Shown: positions 12,826 to 20,426 of the stretch, piece by piece
Numbering within the stretch: the first letter of the stretch is position 1
Layout: the number at the start of each line of letters is the position of its first letter
Assembly (NCBI GenBank): GCA_964429675.1
Contig: CAYSDF010000011.1
Span: 1 to 20,426 of the forward strand
Origin: GWA2-44-9 sp964429675
GTDB lineage: Bacteria; Patescibacteriota; Minisyncoccia; 2-02-FULL-40-12; GWA2-44-9
Direction of reading: 5' to 3'
Length of the DNA stretch: 20,426 bases
Position numbers and translations under genes: made by a program
Notes under the pieces: generated by a model
Seen by the model: only the letters and a program-made list of their open reading frames with translations
The model's database searches: none
Told to the model about the DNA's origin: nothing

Positions 12826-14520
12826 CTATTGTCCCGGAGGAATGGGATTCACCGATTTCTTAGCTATCAGTTTCAGAATTCTATTACGAAAGATGAACAG
12901 TATCAATGCTCCGATAGCAAGTGCTAGATAAGGCCACATGGCTAGGAGTCTTTTTAAAACAGTGTCGCTGCCCACGGTAAAATTAGTGGGCTTGGCAACC
13001 TTTTCCAGAACTTTGCCATTGTTTGCGTATACTACAGAGTAATACTGACCATCGGGAAGACCTGAAACAGTGGCACTCTCATCATTTTTTGATAAAGTAA
13101 TCTGTTTTACTAAATTTTTATTTGAGTCAAAAATATCCACTCTATAGCCTTCTTTAGGATCGCCTCCGGATGGCGTATTCCACTGAATGGCCGAGAAATT
13201 ACCGCTACTTTCTATGTAAACCGTGTGGCCATTGTCAGGACTTGTGGACCCTGTAACTACAGGAGCGGGGGTCTGACTATTAACCGGGGGCTGGTTAGAA
13301 GAAGATGGCACGGGTGACTGAGATGGCGAAGGGAGCGGCGGAGAGGATGGCGATGGAGTAGGTGTATTAAAATTAGCTTTTAGGGTTGTAAACGCCAAAG
13401 TTGCACTAGCAACATTATTAAAATTGTCATACGACAGGACCCTGGCAAAGTAAGTAGTACTTGGACTTAATACATCTGCTGTTTTCAATAAGTGCTCTAA
13501 TTCAAAAGTGCTGTCAGTTACCGCAGTAATAGTTATAAGATCAGAACTGTAGCTTACAGTCAGTGTCGAATTAGCTGCCCGGTTTGTATGCCAAAATACT
13601 TCAACCGATTTATCGTTTACTGAATTAATTATAAAATCTGAGATGGCTAGAGGTCCGCCGGGAGGTGGTGATTCAGAAGGAGTCGGCGACTGAGTTGAGA
13701 TTCCTGCCCCCGAGATAAAAGATCCGGAGAATTGAGCCTCATTGCCCCATATATCAGTTGCCACCAAAAGATAGTCGTATGATTTATTAGCTTGGGTCGC
13801 CATGCTTAAACTACAAATACTAATTCCCGCGTTGCAGAATTTATAAACACCGCTAAAGTTCGTACTTTGGGTATAACCCTGGCCGCTTATGCCGTAGTCC
13901 ACACGATAATCAACTGGCTCGTTAGCATTGAAATCTACATCTGTTTGATATTGAGACATTCCTACTGTAGTAATATTTGAAAGTACCGGTGGAGCTGTCT
14001 CGAAACTTTCATATAGACCAAACTTGAAACTAAATTCTTTCTCTTCAGAGCCTATTTCAGCCACACCATTGTAATACCCGGAAGTATAGGGAGCATTGTG
14101 GCCAATGAGATTTATCCTACTTGAATAATAAATCCTCAAATCTGGCATTTGGGTAATGATGCTGATAGAATATTTTTTGGTGCTGGATACAGCAATCTGA
14201 CTGAAATCAACATGAAAACGCTTACCCCCCGAGACGGGTGTGATTGTCGGAACAGTCACCGTCCTTGAGGCCAAGAGCGTATTAACGCTGTTTCTTAATT
14301 CAAACGTAACCGTTCCGCTAGAACCACTGTTATCAAACCAGAAATCAAATCCCCCTAAGAAATCGTTCTGCGGTATAAATATTTCTTTAGGAGAAGCAAG
14401 CGAGGCGACATTAAGAAAGTTAGAACTATCAGGATTAAATTCAAAAAACAGATTGCCCGAGGCAAATGAAACTAGGGGTAGTGCGAGGAATATAAGTATT
14501 AAGAGGCCAATCTTTCTCAC
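12826..14520 (-). CDS. Surface-anchored protein with fibronectin-III-like domains and a Pro/Ser linker
   Basis: 564 residues. A signal peptide (RKIGLLILIFLALPLVSFASG) is followed by a beta-rich N-terminal domain and by FN3-like modules (VLSNITTVGMSQYQTDVDF... and ISDFIINSVNDKSVEVFWHTNRAAN...STTYFARVLSYDNFNN). A Pro/Ser/Thr linker, a third module (IQWNTPSGGDPKEGYRVDIFDSNK...LPDGQYYSVVYANNGK) and a C-terminal membrane helix (WPYLALAIGALILFIF) with a basic tail complete it. It is probably tethered to the cell surface and adhesive, but no ligand can be inferred. The start is GTG at 14520, 6 nt after TATAAT, predicted leaderless. It lies directly downstream of the pilus operon but in its own unit. 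Confidence 0.85.
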   Translation of the reverse strand: MRKIGLLILIFLALPLVSFASGNLFFEFNPDSSNFLNVASLASPKEIFIPQNDFLGGFDFWFDNSGSSGTVTFELRNSVNTLLASRTVTVPTITPVSGGKRFHVDFSQIAVSSTKKYSISIITQMPDLRIYYSSRINLIGHNAPYTSGYYNGVAEIGSEEKEFSFKFGLYESFETAPPVLSNITTVGMSQYQTDVDFNANEPVDYRVDYGISGQGYTQSTNFSGVYKFCNAGISICSLSMATQANKSYDYLLVATDIWGNEAQFSGSFISGAGISTQSPTPSESPPPGGPLAISDFIINSVNDKSVEVFWHTNRAANSTLTVSYSSDLITITAVTDSTFELEHLLKTADVLSPSTTYFARVLSYDNFNNVASATLAFTTLKANFNTPTPSPSSPPLPSPSQSPVPSSSNQPPVNSQTPAPVVTGSTSPDNGHTVYIESSGNFSAIQWNTPSGGDPKEGYRVDIFDSNKNLVKQITLSKNDESATVSGLPDGQYYSVVYANNGKVLEKVAKPTNFTVGSDTVLKRLLAMWPYLALAIGALILFIFRNRILKLIAKKSVNPIPPGQ

Positions 14521-14526
14521 TAATAT

Positions 14527-14535
14527 ATTATACCA
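14527..14535 (-). promoter_or_regulatory. Extended -10 promoter of the FN3-like gene, leaderless GTG start
   Basis: TGG-TATAAT on the minus strand, with TATAAT at 14532-14527, then 6 nt and GTG. No -35 match is seen because a terminator palindrome occupies that space. Confidence 0.6.
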
Positions 14536-14540
14536 TTTTT

Positions 14541-14576
14541 TTAACTAAAATGCGCCCCAGGGCGCATTTTAGTTAA
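14541..14576. terminator. Perfect 17-bp-stem hairpin ending the pilus operon
   Basis: TTAACTAAAATGCGCCC, loop CA, and its exact complement. It directly follows the major pilin gene and precedes the next gene's -10 box. Confidence 0.85.
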
Positions 14577-14591
14577 AATTCAAATTAGAAT

Positions 14592-15041
14592 TTATCGAGT
14601 TACCGAGATAGTTTCTCCTAATTCTCCGGTGGCGGCGACAGTAATTCTGCCTCCCCCAGCAGCTTGCATAATAGTGTATCCAGTATCACCAGCTGTTCCG
14701 GTAGAAGGATCCATAACCATGGTTGAGACATAGGTCGGGACAATACAAGGATCCAAATTGACATTACCACTTGTAGTTCCGATAGCCGTGGCCGTAGCCG
14801 GTAATGTAACTGTTGAAGCTCCGCAAGTAGAATTCCAGATGCCTTTGTTATCCACCATTCTCTGGGTGACGGCATTCAATATCGTATTCACATTAGACCA
14901 GCGTTGAGTGTTGCGGGCCTGTGCGAATTGTCGTGCCGGGTTGATAGCTACGATGACTACTGCAGCCAAAATAGCAATAATACCGATAACGACCAATATT
15001 TCTATAAGCGTAAAACCAGCCTGTTTTTTGATTAGTTTCAT
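14592..15041 (-). CDS. pilA: Type IV major pilin (prepilin)
   Basis: 149 residues. The short basic leader MKLIKKQAG is cut after G9 by prepilin peptidase, giving mature FTLIEILVV with the required E5. A long hydrophobic helix (IEILVVIGIIAILAAVVIVAINP) then packs in the fibre core, continuing in ARQFAQARNTQRWSNVNTILNAV. The globular part has two cysteines (STCGAS and LDPCIV), probably a disulfide. As the last gene of the operon, with its own likely promoter and a structured leader of about 100 nt, it is the best candidate for the major subunit. No Shine-Dalgarno site is seen before the ATG. Confidence 0.93.
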   Translation of the reverse strand: MKLIKKQAGFTLIEILVVIGIIAILAAVVIVAINPARQFAQARNTQRWSNVNTILNAVTQRMVDNKGIWNSTCGASTVTLPATATAIGTTSGNVNLDPCIVPTYVSTMVMDPSTGTAGDTGYTIMQAAGGGRITVAATGELGETISVTR

Positions 15042-15079
15042 ATTTTTAATTATTTGTATTTAGATACTTAATATATTTT

Positions 15080-15127
15080 ATCTGCCTAGACAAGAAGCGC
15101 TTCTTAGACAGCTAAAACTAAGCAGAT
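15080..15127 (-). promoter_or_regulatory. Structured leader of the pilin gene
   Basis: The outer 10-bp inverted repeat ATCTGCCTAG (15080-15089) and CTAAGCAGAT (15118-15127), one wobble pair, encloses a 14-bp palindrome AAGAAGCGCTTCTT (15092-15105). It would fold in the pilin 5' leader about 40 nt before the start codon. It could stabilise the mRNA, regulate it, or process the upstream transcript. Confidence 0.55.
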
Positions 15128-15146
15128 AAATCGACCATTAGTACTT

Positions 15147-15176
15147 ATTTTACCACCTCTAAAGCTAATGACGTAA
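15147..15176 (-). promoter_or_regulatory. Possible pilin promoter
   Basis: On the minus strand TTACGT (15176-15171), an 18-nt spacer and TAAAAT (15152-15147), preceded by TGG. It sits in the 164-bp gap that separates the pilin gene from the PilX-like gene. Confidence 0.4.
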
Positions 15177-15205
15177 TAACTTATCCACATACACCGTCCA
15201 TCCGA

Positions 15206-16693
15206 TTACTGTAATTCTTTCCAAGAGACTTGCTGATAATAATCAGATATCAAAGGAAATCCGGGCGGAGGATTATATAAGAGATTAGAGTCATATATAA
15301 TTGTTCTATTTTTATAGCCACTACCGTCGGTATAACCGAATCCATAGCCACTATTAGTGGCGATCATCCCGTTCATAGTTAAGTTGGTCTTGGTATCATA
15401 AGGAGAACAATTAACCTTACTGCCGGAAGCCGGCTGATAATAATATCTCCAGACATTCCCGTTTTGAGCAACCACAGCCGCATCAACCCTTAACGTATCC
15501 GCGCTGTTCATGCCTATTTCAATATTGCCCTGGGCTATCAAACCGATAACGTCCTGGCCATCATAATTAGTATAGGTTATGCTCTTATTAACTATGATAT
15601 TGGTGTAATTCCCCGGATTGCCTGGAAATTTTCCTGAGGCAATAGTAATTTTTGCGGTATTTATCTGGCCCTCAACCCAAACATTACCCTCTACGAATAC
15701 TAGGCCATTCGCCGGAAAAGCATAATTTGCGATAAGTTGCTCATCCCCATTATTTGTTCCGATACTCCAAGTATTCCATTTTTTCTGATGCAGAACATTT
15801 TTGCAGGTATTCGAAGGCCTTTTCATCAATTTCTTAACTTTATAAATATCTAGAGTGTCATTTGTTTTTAAAACTATATGATAGCCCTTGCTCCCCTGAG
15901 CAGGCTGACCAAAATAAAGTCCCGCCGATTGAGCATTCTTTTTTATAGTTGCTAAGGTGCTGGTTAATCCGGTAAAATCTACCGCCGGGACAGGAAATTG
16001 ACGTCCAGCAGTGAATACATCTGCTCGTAATGGCAGCGGAGATGGCGGTAAAGGATCGACCGGAACGGTATGAGTATGAATAGCATATTCGTCAGGACCG
16101 CCATGATCAGGGTCGTTATACGTAGTTCTGGCGCTAGTGACCAGATTGTAGGCAATCCCGTCAAACTGAATGCCGCCATTAGAATGTACGGGACCCAGAA
16201 CTTTCGTGCCTGGCTCAAGCTTGATATTACTATTAGCCAACAGTGCGTACTTTATAACCGAAGGAATGCCAAGTTGTGCTTGAATCACCTTTTGAACATC
16301 AGAAACACCGGCAAGCTTCCCTGTTGATTTTATCGTAACTAGAGAAGAGTTTATTGGAGGGGGCGTGATATCCAGAATATATTGACCGATAAGATTTCCG
16401 TCTTTATCAAAGTAATTATGGGTATACGGTCCAGCCTGACCGGTTCCATCCTTAAAATCATTTGGAGCGTGAGCCAAGTGCCATCGGTAATATTCTATTC
16501 CGGCTTCAGCCGCCATAAGGGCCGATTTTTGATTAGAAGTTCTAACAGCCGACTTTTGGCTGCCGTCTACCCAGACGATTAAGCCGGATAGAATTATTAT
16601 AGCTACTGAACTAAAAATCAAAACTATAATCGAAAGCTGTCCGCTTTCCGCTGTTTTTTGATTTTTGTTATTTGTTATTTGTTTAAACATCAT
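15206..16693 (-). CDS. PilX-like pilus assembly protein
   Basis: 495 residues. The N-terminal hydrophobic helix (SGQLSIIVLIFSSVAIIILSGLIVWV) is followed by the PilX-type stretch SALMAAEAGIEYYRWHLAH. A long beta-rich region then repeats short modules (IIVNKSITYTNYDGQDVIGLIAQGNIEIG), resembling beta-helical bulk. There is no GFTLIE cleavage motif. PilX-type proteins are minor components that help start pilus assembly or form the tip complex. The gene overlaps the upstream PilW-like gene by 4 bp (ATGA), which indicates translational coupling. ATG at 16690 is an alternative with better spacing to GAGGA. The N-terminal codons (ITNNKNQK) come from a TTATTTG-type AT-rich repeat. Confidence 0.85.
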   Translation of the reverse strand: MMFKQITNNKNQKTAESGQLSIIVLIFSSVAIIILSGLIVWVDGSQKSAVRTSNQKSALMAAEAGIEYYRWHLAHAPNDFKDGTGQAGPYTHNYFDKDGNLIGQYILDITPPPINSSLVTIKSTGKLAGVSDVQKVIQAQLGIPSVIKYALLANSNIKLEPGTKVLGPVHSNGGIQFDGIAYNLVTSARTTYNDPDHGGPDEYAIHTHTVPVDPLPPSPLPLRADVFTAGRQFPVPAVDFTGLTSTLATIKKNAQSAGLYFGQPAQGSKGYHIVLKTNDTLDIYKVKKLMKRPSNTCKNVLHQKKWNTWSIGTNNGDEQLIANYAFPANGLVFVEGNVWVEGQINTAKITIASGKFPGNPGNYTNIIVNKSITYTNYDGQDVIGLIAQGNIEIGMNSADTLRVDAAVVAQNGNVWRYYYQPASGSKVNCSPYDTKTNLTMNGMIATNSGYGFGYTDGSGYKNRTIIYDSNLLYNPPPGFPLISDYYQQVSWKELQ

Positions 16694-17340
16694 AGTCCTC
16701 TTAAGTTTCTTATTTCTAATACTACCGAATATGTCTGTGGACCTGGTTCCCTGTTAACGTCATTATCTATTTTTAAATCTACTCTGACTACCCTTATCGC
16801 AGAAACATTAATTGGTATGCCAAGGGAACTTCCGTTTGTGCCGTCGTAGTTTTTATCAAAATAAGAAAATATATTACTAGATACAATATCTTGGACAACG
16901 TCGCTTATTTTCTCGGTTGATTGATCGTATATGTACGGGCTTTGAGAAGGCTTCACCACTCCCTTTTTAAGAATACTGCCACTTAGAAAATATCTCACTT
17001 GCTCAAAAAGGCCATCATTATCTATATCACTGAAAAAAGTAAATGAGCTGGAGGAAGCCTGAGAGATAGGATATCCCCCGTCGCTAGCCGATCCAATAGC
17101 CCTGATCTCTGGTATCATTCCCTGAAGTCCGTTCTGAGCTTGCCCTTCAGTTTGAAGACTTTGTCCCAGAAAAAGCTGGAACTGAGAAACATCAAGGGTA
17201 AATATGCTGACTACAAAAACTATTCCGCTTACAATTGCCATCGCTATTAATATTTCTATCAGAGTAAACCCCACATTTAAAAGCCGCTGCTTGCTAGCGT
17301 TTATACTTTCGAATTTTAAATGTGAAGTAAATCTTCTCAT
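16690..17340 (-). CDS. PilW-like minor prepilin
   Basis: 216 residues from ATG 17340. The long basic leader MRRFTSHLKFESINASKQRLLNVG ends at G24, followed by FTLIEILIAMAIVSGIVFVVSIF, a typical prepilin helix with E5. The pattern AIGSASDGGYPISQASSSSFTFFSDIDNDGLFEQVRYFL is typical of PilW-like minor pilins. An upstream ATG at 17391 would overlap the preceding gene and only lengthen the leader, so I chose 17340, 10 bp after the previous stop. It ends in the ATGA overlap with the PilX-like gene. Confidence 0.85.
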   Translation of the reverse strand: MRRFTSHLKFESINASKQRLLNVGFTLIEILIAMAIVSGIVFVVSIFTLDVSQFQLFLGQSLQTEGQAQNGLQGMIPEIRAIGSASDGGYPISQASSSSFTFFSDIDNDGLFEQVRYFLSGSILKKGVVKPSQSPYIYDQSTEKISDVVQDIVSSNIFSYFDKNYDGTNGSSLGIPINVSAIRVVRVDLKIDNDVNREPGPQTYSVVLEIRNLRGL

Positions 17341-17350
17341 TTTTATTTTA

Positions 17351-19120
17351 TTACGGTACAAATAGCGTCTCTTGGGATTCTTGCCAACCACTGGTTACGG
17401 GTATGCCCGGATCGGTGGTGGTGTCGTATCCCGTAGCACTTACGGTAATATCATAACTTCCGCCAGACAAACCGTTAAAGAACGCCTGGCCATCAGTTAG
17501 GCAATCCGAACTGAAAACTATGTCTATGTCTTGAAGGGTTGGGGTATACTGATTGTTCGTTGTATTCATAAATACCTTATATCTTAAATATCGCTTGCCG
17601 TTATTACTGGAATGAATCTGGGTATTACTGACATTGTAGTATGTATTTGAATTGCCGTTGGGTCCTGTAAAATTCCAAGTAGCATTATCATTATTGGTAG
17701 CAATTTGAAATTTTAGACTATCTGCTCCTGCTCCGGCCGGTTGGGAAGTAGGATTCCAGCTGAATCCATAGAATGTCGTATTAGATGTCCCCATATCAAA
17801 AGTTGAGGATGTCAGTTGCTGACTGGCGGTAGCATACTTCCCGTCTACTGATTGAAGAGTTAACTGACCGACAGGATTATTTGTCTCTATGCTGCCGGTT
17901 TGAGATGTGTATTGATTATTTGACCAGTCCGTTTGGCCAAAATCTCTCTGCTGCGTTATTTGTGTTTTATTTACTCCCATTCCCAAGATATTTACCGTGG
18001 CTCCGTTTACCGGTAAATTATTCTCATCAAGAACGGTCACAAGTAAAACATTGGGGAGGCTCGGATCCATAACCCACCTAAGAGAATCGTTCTCGCCGGG
18101 ATTAACAATCAGCGGCATCACTAAAGAAGTTCCGCTGACATCATAACTAGAGCTCAAATTAGTAAAATCAAAGGCATCCCATTCCAAGTTGCTGATATTT
18201 TTCTGACCAGTGGCGTCAGTTTGGGAGGTTACAGAATACTTAGGAACATCGGGGTTAGTACCTATCAGTTTCTCTCCAGTCTGATTAAAGGAAATATTAG
18301 GAATGGGCTTACACATGATGTCTTGAGTTTTAAAATTAAGATTACTTACCCTATCAATAGCAAAAGTTATCTTAGTAAGATCTTGTTCATTAACGGTGGC
18401 GTCCGGCTTGATAGGGTTGGGGTTCAAAGGATTATTGAGGGGATATGTCTGGTCAGATGTATAGCCGCTCTTAGTAACTACGATATGAAAACCTGCGGAG
18501 CTTGTTGCAATATCGACAAAGTTTAATGATCCGCTGGCATTAGTTACGTCATTAGTATTGATACTAGGGGTAACCAAATTATTTACTATCGATACATTTG
18601 CTCCAACAACCGGATTACCTGAAGCATCTAATACATTAATGAACAATGCTCCGTCCTTATTTGCCTTCTCAACATTCTTAGGGGCGACTGTGGTGGTCAT
18701 TTTAACCGGTGTAATACTACAAGATGTTGCGCAGCTAACCTCTACTTCAACCAATTTGTAATCTGCCGGAATTAAGTCGTTAGGATTGCCACCAAGCGTG
18801 CCGTCAAAAGGATCATCAACATTTTTGACGTTAGTTTTTACATTGAAAGACGCGCCTCCAAAATTAACAACTTTTTGAGCTATGATATTGCCTGACGGGA
18901 TGCCGCCCCGAGTACCGACATCCGGGTAAGGAATGTTCCTAATAACCTCCACTTCGTTTTGGATTACCGCCGTAGCGGCCGACCTAATTCTCGCCAGCAA
19001 AAATATATTCAATACATTAGTATAGGAAGAGTAGATTGCCATGGAGACAATAATGAATATTCCTATCCCTATAAGTGTCTCTATTAGTGTAAAACCTTTG
19101 TTTTTAATATAGATTTTCAA
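17351..19120 (-). CDS. Giant PilV-like minor prepilin with carboxypeptidase-regulatory-like modules; candidate pilus tip adhesin
   Basis: 589 residues, about four times the size of a normal pilin. The leader MKIYIKNKG is cut after G9, giving FTLIETLIGIGIFIIVSMAIY. Ig-like modules of the carboxypeptidase-regulatory type follow: GALFINVLDASGNPVVGANV... with IVVTKSGYTSDQTYP, then VLLVTVLDENNLPVNGATVNIL, and near the end GQAFFNGLSGGSYDITVSATGYD. Between them a lectin/discoidin-like stretch reads SLKFQIATNNDNATWNFTGP ... YLRYKVFMNTT. Several cysteines could form disulfides. Prepilins with large C-terminal modules usually cap the fibre and bind surfaces. The start is TTG at 19120 without a Shine-Dalgarno site; no ATG precedes the leader. 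Confidence 0.88.
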   Translation of the reverse strand: MKIYIKNKGFTLIETLIGIGIFIIVSMAIYSSYTNVLNIFLLARIRSAATAVIQNEVEVIRNIPYPDVGTRGGIPSGNIIAQKVVNFGGASFNVKTNVKNVDDPFDGTLGGNPNDLIPADYKLVEVEVSCATSCSITPVKMTTTVAPKNVEKANKDGALFINVLDASGNPVVGANVSIVNNLVTPSINTNDVTNASGSLNFVDIATSSAGFHIVVTKSGYTSDQTYPLNNPLNPNPIKPDATVNEQDLTKITFAIDRVSNLNFKTQDIMCKPIPNISFNQTGEKLIGTNPDVPKYSVTSQTDATGQKNISNLEWDAFDFTNLSSSYDVSGTSLVMPLIVNPGENDSLRWVMDPSLPNVLLVTVLDENNLPVNGATVNILGMGVNKTQITQQRDFGQTDWSNNQYTSQTGSIETNNPVGQLTLQSVDGKYATASQQLTSSTFDMGTSNTTFYGFSWNPTSQPAGAGADSLKFQIATNNDNATWNFTGPNGNSNTYYNVSNTQIHSSNNGKRYLRYKVFMNTTNNQYTPTLQDIDIVFSSDCLTDGQAFFNGLSGGSYDITVSATGYDTTTDPGIPVTSGWQESQETLFVP

Positions 19121-19147
19121 TTTTCAGTTTTTAATTTTCTTAGAAAA

Positions 19148-20209
19148 TTATTTCCCAAGCGTTTGGGTAATTTGATAAATCGGGGTAATAATCGCCAGCG
19201 CCACGAAAGTAACGATCAATCCCATCACAAGTAGCATTACCGGTTCAAGAAAATTAGACATGGCCTTAGTTGCCTCATCTAATTCTGACTCATAAAAATC
19301 AGCGAGAAATAACACGGACTCGTCGAGCTTTCCCGTGTTCTCTCCAACGACAACCATCTGTGAAAAAATGGCAGGAAAAACATGGGGTCTTTCCATAAAA
19401 TATTTAGACATCTGATCTCCCTTGCGCACTCCTTCGGCTACTTCTTTTATTTCTTTCTTGTAGACCAAATTAGTCATCGTCGAACCAGTTATCTCCAAAG
19501 CTTCTACGATTCTTATACCAGCCTTTAGTAGAAGCCCTACAGTTCTAGAAAAACTCACAATATTGACCGTCTGGATCATAGTACCCACATACGGTATGGC
19601 CAGTAAGAACTTATGCCAGCCAAATCTAAATGCCGGAATTCTCAACGAAAGCCAAAAACCAATTGTAAGACCTACTAGACCGGCAAAAACCAAGATTCCA
19701 TATTTTATTAGAAAACTTGAAACCGCTATAAAAGCCACTGTTACCGCAGGGAGCTTAACATTAATGCTATTTAAAATGGGGAGAATTTTAGGAAATATTA
19801 CAAATGTCATTAGCCCAGTAATTCCTAATGTTGCAACAAGAATTACGATCGGATAAACCATGGCACCAGTAATCTTTTTATTTAATTCGTCTTTCTTTTT
19901 AAGCTCTTCCGTAAGATATTGCAGGTTTTCAGACAAAGTTCCGCTGGTTTCCCCTACTCTCACTAAGTTTATAAAAAAGTCGCCGAAAACATTGCGGTAT
20001 CTTTCCAAGCTGGCAGAAAGAAAATGGCCGTTTTTAACATCGGCTATCAGTTGATCTAGAACTCTATTGAATGATCTTGATTTAGTCTGCTTCTTTAAAA
20101 TTTCCAGACTCTGGAGAATCTGCATTCCCGACTTAATCATAACCTCCATGTGGCGGGAAAAAAGCATTTTCTCTTTATTTGATAGCCTAAAAAATATATT
20201 TTCAAACAT
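19148..20209 (-). CDS. pilC: Type IV pilus inner-membrane platform protein PilC (GspF family)
   Basis: 353 residues. It has two repeated GspF domains. The first is SRHMEVMIKSGMQILQSLEIL ... VGETSGTLSENLQYLTEELKK, and the second is FSRTVGLLLKAGIRIVEALEITG ... VVGENTGKLDESVLFLADFYE. Three membrane helices are visible: VYPIVILVATLGITGLMTFVIF, YGILVFAGLVGLTIGFWL and VMLLVMGLIVTFVALAIIT. It anchors the PilB motor and guides pilin extraction. It is shorter than the usual 400 or so residues because the variable N-terminal region is missing. It is 27 bp from the giant pilin gene downstream. The start ATG at 20209 has no Shine-Dalgarno site and follows a GC-rich structured spacer. Confidence 0.95.
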   Translation of the reverse strand: MFENIFFRLSNKEKMLFSRHMEVMIKSGMQILQSLEILKKQTKSRSFNRVLDQLIADVKNGHFLSASLERYRNVFGDFFINLVRVGETSGTLSENLQYLTEELKKKDELNKKITGAMVYPIVILVATLGITGLMTFVIFPKILPILNSINVKLPAVTVAFIAVSSFLIKYGILVFAGLVGLTIGFWLSLRIPAFRFGWHKFLLAIPYVGTMIQTVNIVSFSRTVGLLLKAGIRIVEALEITGSTMTNLVYKKEIKEVAEGVRKGDQMSKYFMERPHVFPAIFSQMVVVGENTGKLDESVLFLADFYESELDEATKAMSNFLEPVMLLVMGLIVTFVALAIITPIYQITQTLGK

Positions 20210-20216
20210 AGCGCGG

Positions 20217-20327
20217 AGAGGGCCCCATTAGGGTCGCCCGCGAGGGGCCCCATTGCTCTTCCTCCCTGTCTGACTGCTACTCGAGAAGTTGCAATGGGGA
20301 CACGCGTCGGCGACCTAAAGGGTCTCT
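20217..20327. repeat. GC-rich imperfect hairpin between pilB and pilC
   Basis: The segments 20233-20256 and 20291-20314 begin and end with complementary words (GTCGCC with GGCGAC, CCCCATTGC with GCAATGGGG) around a 9-nt internal loop. Outward, AGAG/CTCT and further CCC/GGG pairs extend the stem to 20217 and 20327. GGCCCCATT also occurs twice directly. The 128-bp spacer is far GC-richer than its surroundings and has no coding potential that I can defend. Confidence 0.65.
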
Positions 20328-20337
20328 GTGATTTAAA

Positions 20338-20426
20338 TTACTCTCTAACAACCCTCAAAATTTCTTCAATTGTGGTAAGACCAGCCAAAGCCTTCCTGAA
20401 TCCGTCTTCAAGAAGAGGCACCATGC
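20338..20426 (-). CDS. pilB: Type IV pilus assembly ATPase PilB (GspE family), C-terminal end only
   Basis: Only 29 codons and the stop are visible: MVPLLEDGFRKALAGLTTIE followed by EILRVVRE. This matches the conserved C-terminus of PilB/GspE ATPases (DG..KA..G.TT.eE.lRV), which drive pilus extension. Its place just before pilC on the same strand is the standard operon order. PilT shares a similar tail less well. The body lies outside the window. Confidence 0.82.
   Translation of the reverse strand, partial: MVPLLEDGFRKALAGLTTIEEILRVVRE

Noticed and set aside
14618..14875. Minus-strand 85-residue frame within the pilin gene
   Set aside because: It lies wholly inside the pilin in another frame and carries no independent signal.
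1..20426. CRISPR array, tRNA genes, insertion sequences, defence operon
   Set aside because: I found no regularly spaced repeats, no tRNA cloverleaf outside tmRNA, and no transposase, nuclease-helicase or toxin-antitoxin pair that I could defend.

Overview
The window looks like a piece of a small, streamlined bacterial genome of the Candidate Phyla Radiation (Patescibacteria, most likely Parcubacteria-like). This placement is inferred from several features: a compact gene layout, an HtrA protease and prepilins of the CPR style, a type IV pilus operon with a very large modular minor pilin, a type-2-like IleRS, leaderless promoters, and many small proteins without clear relatives. TGA is used as a stop and no gene needs a recoded stop, so the ordinary bacterial code fits.

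Layout. Positions 1-1834 (minus) hold the first 611 codons of ileS, cut by the window edge. The visible end contains a histidine-phosphatase (phosphoglycerate-mutase-like) domain inserted in the synthetase core. Positions 1915-2869 hold two convergent small membrane proteins. Positions 2935-5677 (minus) hold argS, a small HELGH-motif protein and an alkyladenine DNA glycosylase. Positions 5688-7383 (plus) hold an HtrA protease and smpB, separated by a 119-bp inverted-repeat element. Positions 7411-8804 hold three small unknown genes, one of them exported. Positions 8942-9292 (minus) hold ssrA (tmRNA), whose tag reads AKNNYSGSLAFA, so both halves of the trans-translation system lie within about 2.4 kb. 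Positions 9384-12075 (plus) hold a DUF2127 membrane protein, a saccharopine-dehydrogenase-like protein, a ParB-like small protein and a GC-richer unknown gene. Positions 12114-14520 (minus) hold a surface-anchored FN3-like protein followed by an RluA-type pseudouridine synthase. Positions 14592-20426 (minus) hold a type IV pilus operon transcribed pilB (only its C-terminus visible), pilC, a giant PilV-like tip pilin, a PilW-like minor pilin, a PilX-like protein and the major pilin.

How the parts work together. PilB would power pilus extension on the PilC platform, and the three minor pilin-like proteins would form the tip complex that primes the major pilin fibre. SmpB and tmRNA rescue stalled ribosomes. 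IleRS, ArgRS and RluA belong to translation.

Two themes cut across genes. First, at least seven genes have a -10 hexamer ending only 6-7 nt before the start codon, which predicts leaderless mRNAs; a second group has clear Shine-Dalgarno sites. Second, short palindromic or repetitive DNA units appear to have been inserted in frame into protein-coding genes (rluA, the glycosylase, perhaps others), reminiscent of Rickettsia palindromic elements. The phosphatase-bearing IleRS is the most unusual protein in the window.
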